A stretch of DNA of 64,000 nucleotides from assembly GCA_963700865.1 (NCBI GenBank), contig CAVOZC010000013.1, positions 6,397-70,396 on the forward strand, written 5' to 3'. This document shows, piece after piece, positions 59,587 through 64,000 of this stretch (the stretch's first letter is position 1; every line of letters begins with the position of its first letter). The position numbers and the translations under genes are program-made. The notes beneath the pieces were generated by a model. It was not told where the DNA came from. It made no database searches and saw nothing but the letters and a program-made list of their open reading frames with translations. The DNA is from CAVOGJ01 sp963700865. Its GTDB lineage: Bacteria; Planctomycetota; Planctomycetia; Pirellulales; Pirellulaceae.

Positions 59587-60132
59587 CTAGTGTGGGGAAC
59601 GCTCTATCGGGCGCCCCTGCGAGAGCGTTCGTGGGCTGCGACGGATCAACAGTGACGTCACGCCCAGCCATAGACTAGGCGTGCCGCTCGGAGCCGGAAC
59701 AGGGAACGGCCGGGCCGCTGCCGAGACGAATGTGTTGACGTTCCATTCATTGAAGTCGGATACGTCCGTTACGCCGTCCGCATTGAAGTCGCCCCAAGAC
59801 CACTTGCCCGTATTCGTGAATTTGTGGGTATTCCAGATATTAAAATCGGAAACGTCGACGAAGCCATCGAGGTTCGCGTCCCCAATCGAGTAGGGATCGC
59901 CCGACGGTAAGTTAACACTCCCGGCCTGCACCAACCACCGCTCGATATCCTGTCGGTCAACCATACCATCCCCAGTCAAATCGAACAGCGTGCGATGAGC
60001 CCCGTGGGCAACTTCGCTCACCAGCCGATCTAGATCTTGAATGTCGGTCTGGCCATTGTCGTCGAAATCCGCCGAATGAAATCCCCATACAAATGTCATC
60101 ACGGATTTTCTGGCCAAGAAAAGGGAAGACAC
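59587..60132 (-). pseudogene. C-terminal remnant of a dockerin-like, PEP-CTERM-type exported protein
   Basis: A 181-residue frame with dockerin-type Ca-binding repeats: SADFDDNGQTDIQDLDRLVS, DLTGDGMVDRQDIERW, GDANLDGFVDVSDFNIWNTH, GDFNADGVTDVSDFNEWN. It ends with a PEP-CTERM-like sorting signal (VPAPSGTPSLWLGVTSLLIR RSPR). There is no signal peptide or large N-terminal domain, and the sequence upstream of 60132 is unrelated, so this is the tail of a larger surface protein cut off by rearrangement. Both sides are flanked by repeats of the same family. Confidence 0.72.
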
Positions 60133-60240
60133 AGACCTGGCCGAGAAAGATAGACTGGGAAGTCTGTGCCTACATTGGCCCTACGTTGGGCCACCTCACA
60201 CGTGGTTACGGACGGTGAGGAAAAGGTTGACCTCGCCGCA

Positions 60241-60680
60241 GTGTTTGCCCGAGGCTAGCGCCTACGGCTGACGACGATTCGGTGGCGCCTGTACCCGATC
60301 ATCATCCACTCGCATTCGCGTCCATCAGCGCGTATCCGCGGTTCCCAGAAAGGCGCGGGTGGGCACGAGGAACGCGAAAGCGGTGTTTGCCCGAGGCGAG
60401 CGCCTACGGCTGACGACGATTCGGTGGCACCTTTACCCGATCATCATCCACCCGCATTCGCGTCCATCAGCGCGTATCCGCGGTTCCCAGAAAGGCGCGG
60501 GTGGACACGAGAAACGCGAAAGCGGTATTTGCCCGAGGCGAGCGCCTACGGCTGACGACGATTCGGTGCGCCTGTACCCGATCATCATCCACCCGCATTC
60601 GCGTCCATCAGCGCGTATCCGCGGTTCCCAGAAGGACCGCGGGGACGCCCACCCTGGCGGGTGGGCACGAGAAACGCGCA
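60241..60680. repeat. Tandem array of three ~141-bp repeats (array B), inverted relative to array A
   Basis: Units start with GT(G/A)TTTGCCCGAGG at about 60241, 60383 and 60524 (spacing ~141 bp). They share with array A, on the opposite strand, a 30-base identical core beginning GCCCGAGGCTAGCGCCTACG. They also share GCGTCCATCAGCGCG...CGCGGTTC. The third unit has a short insertion near 60635-60660. Confidence 0.9.
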
Positions 60681-60719
60681 AGTCCCAAGAAACGAACCGT
60701 TTCTCGGGACTTCACCAAG

Positions 60720-61088
<369 letters not shown>

Positions 61089-61388
61089 ATGTCATGGGAA
61101 ATCCGTAGAGGACGTCGTTATTACTACCGCTCGGAACGTCGAAACGGCGTAAGTAAGAACGTCTACTATGGCAACGGCGAAATGGGCCGTCAGGCCGCAC
61201 GGGACGATCGTCGTAGGCGGGAAAGGCGACGGGACCTATTGCAGCAACTGAATCACCTGCACGGCCTGATGAAGGCGTACGGTGGTAACGTGGACGTCCT
61301 GTTGGCGGCAGATTTAATTTTGGCCGGCTGGAGCAGAAGGAACCGTGATTGGAAGGAGCCACAATGGAAGCAACAGCGAAGCAGCTAG
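61089..61388 (+). CDS. Small basic hypothetical protein (module gene 1)
   Basis: A 99-residue protein (MSWEIRRGRRYYYRSERRNG) with a strongly basic, tyrosine-rich start and a helical middle (RRRRERRRDLLQQLNHLHGL). The shape recalls small DNA- or RNA-associated proteins often found in planctomycete accessory regions, a family I know only as hypothetical. Its end overlaps the start of gene 2 (ATG 61364 with GGAAGGAG RBS). The first of three genes read in the same direction. Confidence 0.6.
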   Translation: MSWEIRRGRRYYYRSERRNGVSKNVYYGNGEMGRQAARDDRRRRERRRDLLQQLNHLHGLMKAYGGNVDVLLAADLILAGWSRRNRDWKEPQWKQQRSS

Positions 61389-61982
61389 ACCAGTCTGGGG
61401 CGCCACGGGCCGCCACGGGCGAAAAGCGAAACCAGAGGCAATCGGGTGCTCCTGCATCTCCTGCACCCGCGCCGGCAACCACGGAGCGCCGTGCCTCCCG
61501 GTCGCACGAACTACATGCACCAGCAGGAGCTCGACGCCATCGTCGAGCGGCTCCGCGCCGTGGCCCATCAGGCGGCAGCCGGCGATGACCAGGCCATGGA
61601 TCGACTGCGGGCCGAGCTGGATGCAGTCCCCTGGCTGCCGCGGATGCTGGGCGATCTCAATCGGGATATTGAGGAGGAGCATCATCCAGGCCGTCGCTGC
61701 CGACGACCCCCTCAAGGCAGAGTGCATCCGCCGACGGGCCTCCGAGCTGAGGGGGAAACTGTGCGAAGCGAACGCGGCCGTCCTCACCAAGCTGGCGGTC
61801 GGCAGGGTCGTCTCCGCCTGGCTGCTGGTCCAGTTCGCGGAATGCGGCCGATCAAGGACCCGGACACCCCCCGGATCACGAAGCAGCTGGATCACCTGCA
61901 ATGCAGCTACACCCAGGCCCTGCGTGCGCTGGGCCTGGCGGTGAAGCTCGATGTCTTCCAGCGGGAAGCGGAGCAACGTTAA
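61364..61982 (+). CDS. Hypothetical protein (module gene 2), broken by about three frame changes
   Basis: Start ATG 61364 (MEATAKQLDQSGAPRAATGE) has RBS GGAAGGAG. The coherent protein must be read across frames: the N-terminus in one frame; then MHQQELDAIVERLRAVAHQA ... GDLNRDIEE in a second (about 61510-61680); then AVAADDPLKAECIRRRASEL ... VSAWLLVQFAEC in a third (about 61690-61845); then IKDPDTPRITKQLDHLQCSY ... DVFQREAEQR to the stop at 61982. The reconstructed ~205-residue protein is mostly alpha-helical. I do not recognise it. Breaks could be decay or sequencing indels. Confidence 0.6.
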
Positions 61983-62009
61983 CGAGGGACGAGCAAGGAA
62001 AGTGAACCC

Positions 62010-62346
62010 ATGGCCTACGAGCCCCACGCCTACTGGCCCCACGCGTCACAGAAAATGACCTCTCGCCCGCACAGCAGAAGGCGGCGGTCGAATTCTTTTT
62101 CTCGCACCTCCCCATTGCATCCTGAACGCGGCGCGTTTGTGGACCAGACCCTCACTCCTGCGGAGCTGGCCCTGTACCGCCAACCACCGCGACTGAGAAA
62201 AGACGGAGTCCCCTGGCTGGATGCGGCCCGCGCAGGCGGTGCAGCGCTGTCAGCTGTGGCAACGGGCCGTGGCCCGCTGCGGCCTCAATGACGGCGAGGC
62301 CATCCGCCTGGAGGACGTACGGGGACAGGCTTATTTACAGAAATAA
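62010..62346 (+). CDS. Hypothetical protein (module gene 3), broken by about three frame changes
   Basis: Start ATG 62010 (MAYEPHAYWP) with a GGAAAG RBS. Coherent segments lie in alternating frames: RVTENDLSPAQQKAAVEFFF SHLP, then HPERGAFVDQTLTPAELALY, then RLRKDGVPWLDAAR, then AQAVQRCQLWQRAVARCGLN, DGEAIRLEDVRGQAYLQK and a stop at 62346. The repaired ~110-residue protein would be helical. The end overlaps the left palindrome of the inverted-repeat element (62330-62347). Function unknown; it likely belongs with genes 1 and 2. Confidence 0.55.
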
Positions 62347-62824
62347 GAATTTGCCCCTGGATGCGGGTGATTCTGGGACACGGTGTCCGAGATAGAGGCT
62401 CGGAGTTATGCCGAGTGACGTCCCATGCTACAGAGCTGCCCAGGCCATGCTGTGCACGTCGTAATGGCGACGTGGTTGCGCAGGGACAGTGGACCACGTA
62501 GCCGCCAGCTGCCGCCCGTGGGCCCCGGAGGGGCCTTAGGCGGCGGTGGCGGCGTTAGTGAGGCACAGGCCGCCTGAGCAGCCTTGGGGCCCCGCGCCGG
62601 GGAGCTCTGGAGGCCTCCCGAGCGAAGACAGCGATCCGCTGTCCGTGCAGGCCCTCCGAGATTAGCTGCCAAATTACTGTTGCTCAGGACTGAGCTGCGC
62701 ACGAGGGCCGGGCGATATCTCTCGTTGATGCTGAGCGGGCAACACCGCGTGACCACGAGAATCGTTCTTGGACACGGTGTCCGAAAACACCAAGGGGGCA
62801 ACTATGCTTATTTACAGAAATAAG
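62330..62824. mobile_element. Inverted-repeat element with paired palindromes
   Basis: Both ends carry the same two palindromes in mirror order: CTTATTTACAGAAATAAG (62330-62347 and 62807-62824) and GGACACGGTGTCC (62376-62388 and 62770-62782). Between them lie TTGCCCC.TGG on the left and its complement on the right, so the ends form a ~60-bp imperfect inverted repeat. The interior has no coding sequence. This is the layout of a non-autonomous (MITE- or REP-like) element. Confidence 0.65.
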
Positions 62825-63433
62825 AACGGCATCGTAATCCCATCCGCAGCGCCGGAGTGGACGACGGGGCCACACCTGGAGAATCAGCCTCATTCCTTTT
62901 GCTCGGCCGGCGGACGTAGCCCCCCCGGAAACAACTGGCCTCGAATCGCCCACTTGTCCTGAGCCGTGTTCGCGGCGCGCGTGGCAGGGAGGAGCGCAGA
63001 CAGCCTGAGCAGCCTCTACCGCCTCTAGCGCACCGAGGCGGGCGCTAGGGGCCTCCAGAGCGATGACAGCGGCCGATCCGCCCGCATGTGTCCTCCGAAG
63101 TTCTCCGGGCTGTCTTCGTCCCCTACAACGCGATCTCGGCCCAGCCACGCCCCATGATCCGAAACCGCATTCGTCTAGTGCGTGACCGTGTCAAACGCCG
63201 CTTCCTCAGGGATCCCACCACCGGCCGCCGCGGTCAGCTGCCCTAGCCGGTGGATGCCCCCCCCCGCTCCACAAGATCGTCAGCGAGCGGCCCACCTTCA
63301 GTTCGCCCAAGCCGAGTGCGCTCACTCTCGGTTTTCTGTGTGAACCGGTTGACAGGCTCTTTCCCAGCCGACTTGCCGGGGTGCTACAATACGAGAACGT
63401 GCGCATGAACGTTTCCTTTGCCGAGGCACAACT
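62825..63433. other. Degenerate region without a recognisable gene
   Basis: Frames here are short and mixed. A stretch around 62995-63100 (CTGAGCAGCC, GGGGCCTCCAGAGCGATGAC) resembles the inside of the element at 62555-62660 (CTGAGCAGCC, GGAGGCCTCCCGAGCGAAGAC). This suggests two diverged copies of one sequence. The last ~60 bases probably hold the promoter of the next gene. Confidence 0.45.
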
Positions 63434-63745
63434 ATGCCGCTCTGGCTCATCTACGGTAACCCCATCGTGCTGACGGTGGCGAGCATCGGCTATTTCTCCC
63501 CATTCTTCTTGCCGGTGGTTCCCGGCGGGCTGTCGGGAGTCCTGGTCGCGAATTTGCCCTTGTTGTTTCTGGTGTCGGGCTTCTTTGCCTGGCTCATTGC
63601 TGGCGGGCAGGCGATCTTGGGGATCATCGAGTTTCGAAAGGGCAATTCACTCTGGAAGCATCACCTTGCTTCCGCCCTCTGGACATTCACGTGCTACGCC
63701 ATCGTGATCGCGTTGATGAGCAATGGTTACTTATTGACCGCGTAG
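63434..63745 (+). CDS. Small membrane protein, unknown function
   Basis: A 103-residue protein from ATG 63434 (MPLWLIYGNPIVLTVASIGY) with about three membrane helices (VANLPLLFLVSGFFAWLIAG, WTFTCYAIVIALMSNGYLL). The composition and even hydrophobic spacing make it a real membrane protein. I do not recognise the family. Nothing further is evident in the remaining 255 bases of the window. Confidence 0.65.
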   Translation: MPLWLIYGNPIVLTVASIGYFSPFFLPVVPGGLSGVLVANLPLLFLVSGFFAWLIAGGQAILGIIEFRKGNSLWKHHLASALWTFTCYAIVIALMSNGYLLTA

Positions 63746-64000
63746 AGATCGGCGTCATGTACGCGCTATTGCACATCATCATCCCCGATGCAAGGATGGA
63801 ATTAGCCAACAAAACGGCATGGCAGGCTAGAGAAAGCGTTCACTCACCGGTCGCTTTTCGGAACTCTCTTCCGGGGTGCGAGAGCAACCGGGTTGTTAAG
63901 GAGCGACGCTTGTCAAGCCGTAGAGCCAGAGAGTTCTGAAGCGTTGCTCCCGGGGTCCGAGCCCAACCTCCATGGTTACTTCCGGACCCTGAAAGCAACC

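Noticed and set aside
62404..63148. Minus-strand frames in the 62.4-63.1 kb region
   Set aside because: Alanine/arginine/proline-rich nonsense over GC-rich degenerate DNA; no motif or RBS.

Overview
The window looks like a chromosomal piece from a planctomycete, most likely of the Pirellulales type. I base this on the high GC content, three proteins carrying the planctomycete LEPR-XLL-type N-terminal motif, a planctomycete-style ECF sigma factor next to a Ser/Thr kinase with TPR repeats, a giant kinase/NTPase/FGE-fold protein, dockerin-like and PEP-CTERM-like remnants, and many lone genes scattered on both strands. No rRNA, CRISPR array or phage structural cluster is visible.

Layout. 0-5.4 kb: a sigma-54-type activator (frameshifted), a CbbX-like AAA+ ATPase (frameshifted) and an MFS transporter. 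5.4-14.7 kb: one minus-strand block running ECF sigma factor, kinase-TPR and three LEPR-XLL surface proteins. 14.9-17.5 kb: a dihydroorotate-dehydrogenase-like protein fused to a duplicated membrane module, then Mn-type superoxide dismutase. 17.8-25 kb: tRNA-His, arginine decarboxylase, MOSC protein, ThuA-like protein, a GGDEF-EAL protein and a double TM2 protein. 25-29.6 kb: a minus-strand group with an FAH-family hydrolase, a D-2-hydroxyacid-dehydrogenase-like flavo/FeS protein and ThpR. 29.8-37.6 kb: HD/PAS/GGDEF protein, YihY, small envelope proteins, a triple-PDZ protein and a zinc metallopeptidase, then tRNA-Lys. 38-42.6 kb: Lhr helicase. 43-52.9 kb: Cys-rich secreted protein, giant kinase-nSTAND-FGE protein, small hypothetical proteins, fasciclin protein and pyrophosphatase. 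53.5-55.4 kb: a hipBA toxin-antitoxin module with an AT-rich operator region.

From about 56 kb on the window becomes accessory: a decayed REP-associated tyrosine transposase with perfect 25-bp inverted ends, an antiporter, two tandem arrays of the same ~141-bp repeat family in opposite orientations around a dockerin/PEP-CTERM remnant, a 3' half of a tRNA-Asp, a three-gene unknown module riddled with frame breaks, and an inverted-repeat element carrying palindromes.

Many genes that should be intact are split by single-base frame changes: sigma-54 regulator, AAA+, ECF, kinase, LEPR-1, DHODH-like, MOSC, flavoprotein, Lhr and giant kinase. This probably reflects indel errors in the assembly more than real decay. 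I annotate each as one gene and list the breaks. Signalling dominates the window: two kinases, an ECF sigma factor, two c-di-GMP-type proteins and a sigma-54 regulator. The ECF-kinase-LEPR-XLL block is the clearest functional unit; it probably couples an envelope signal to production of secreted surface proteins.
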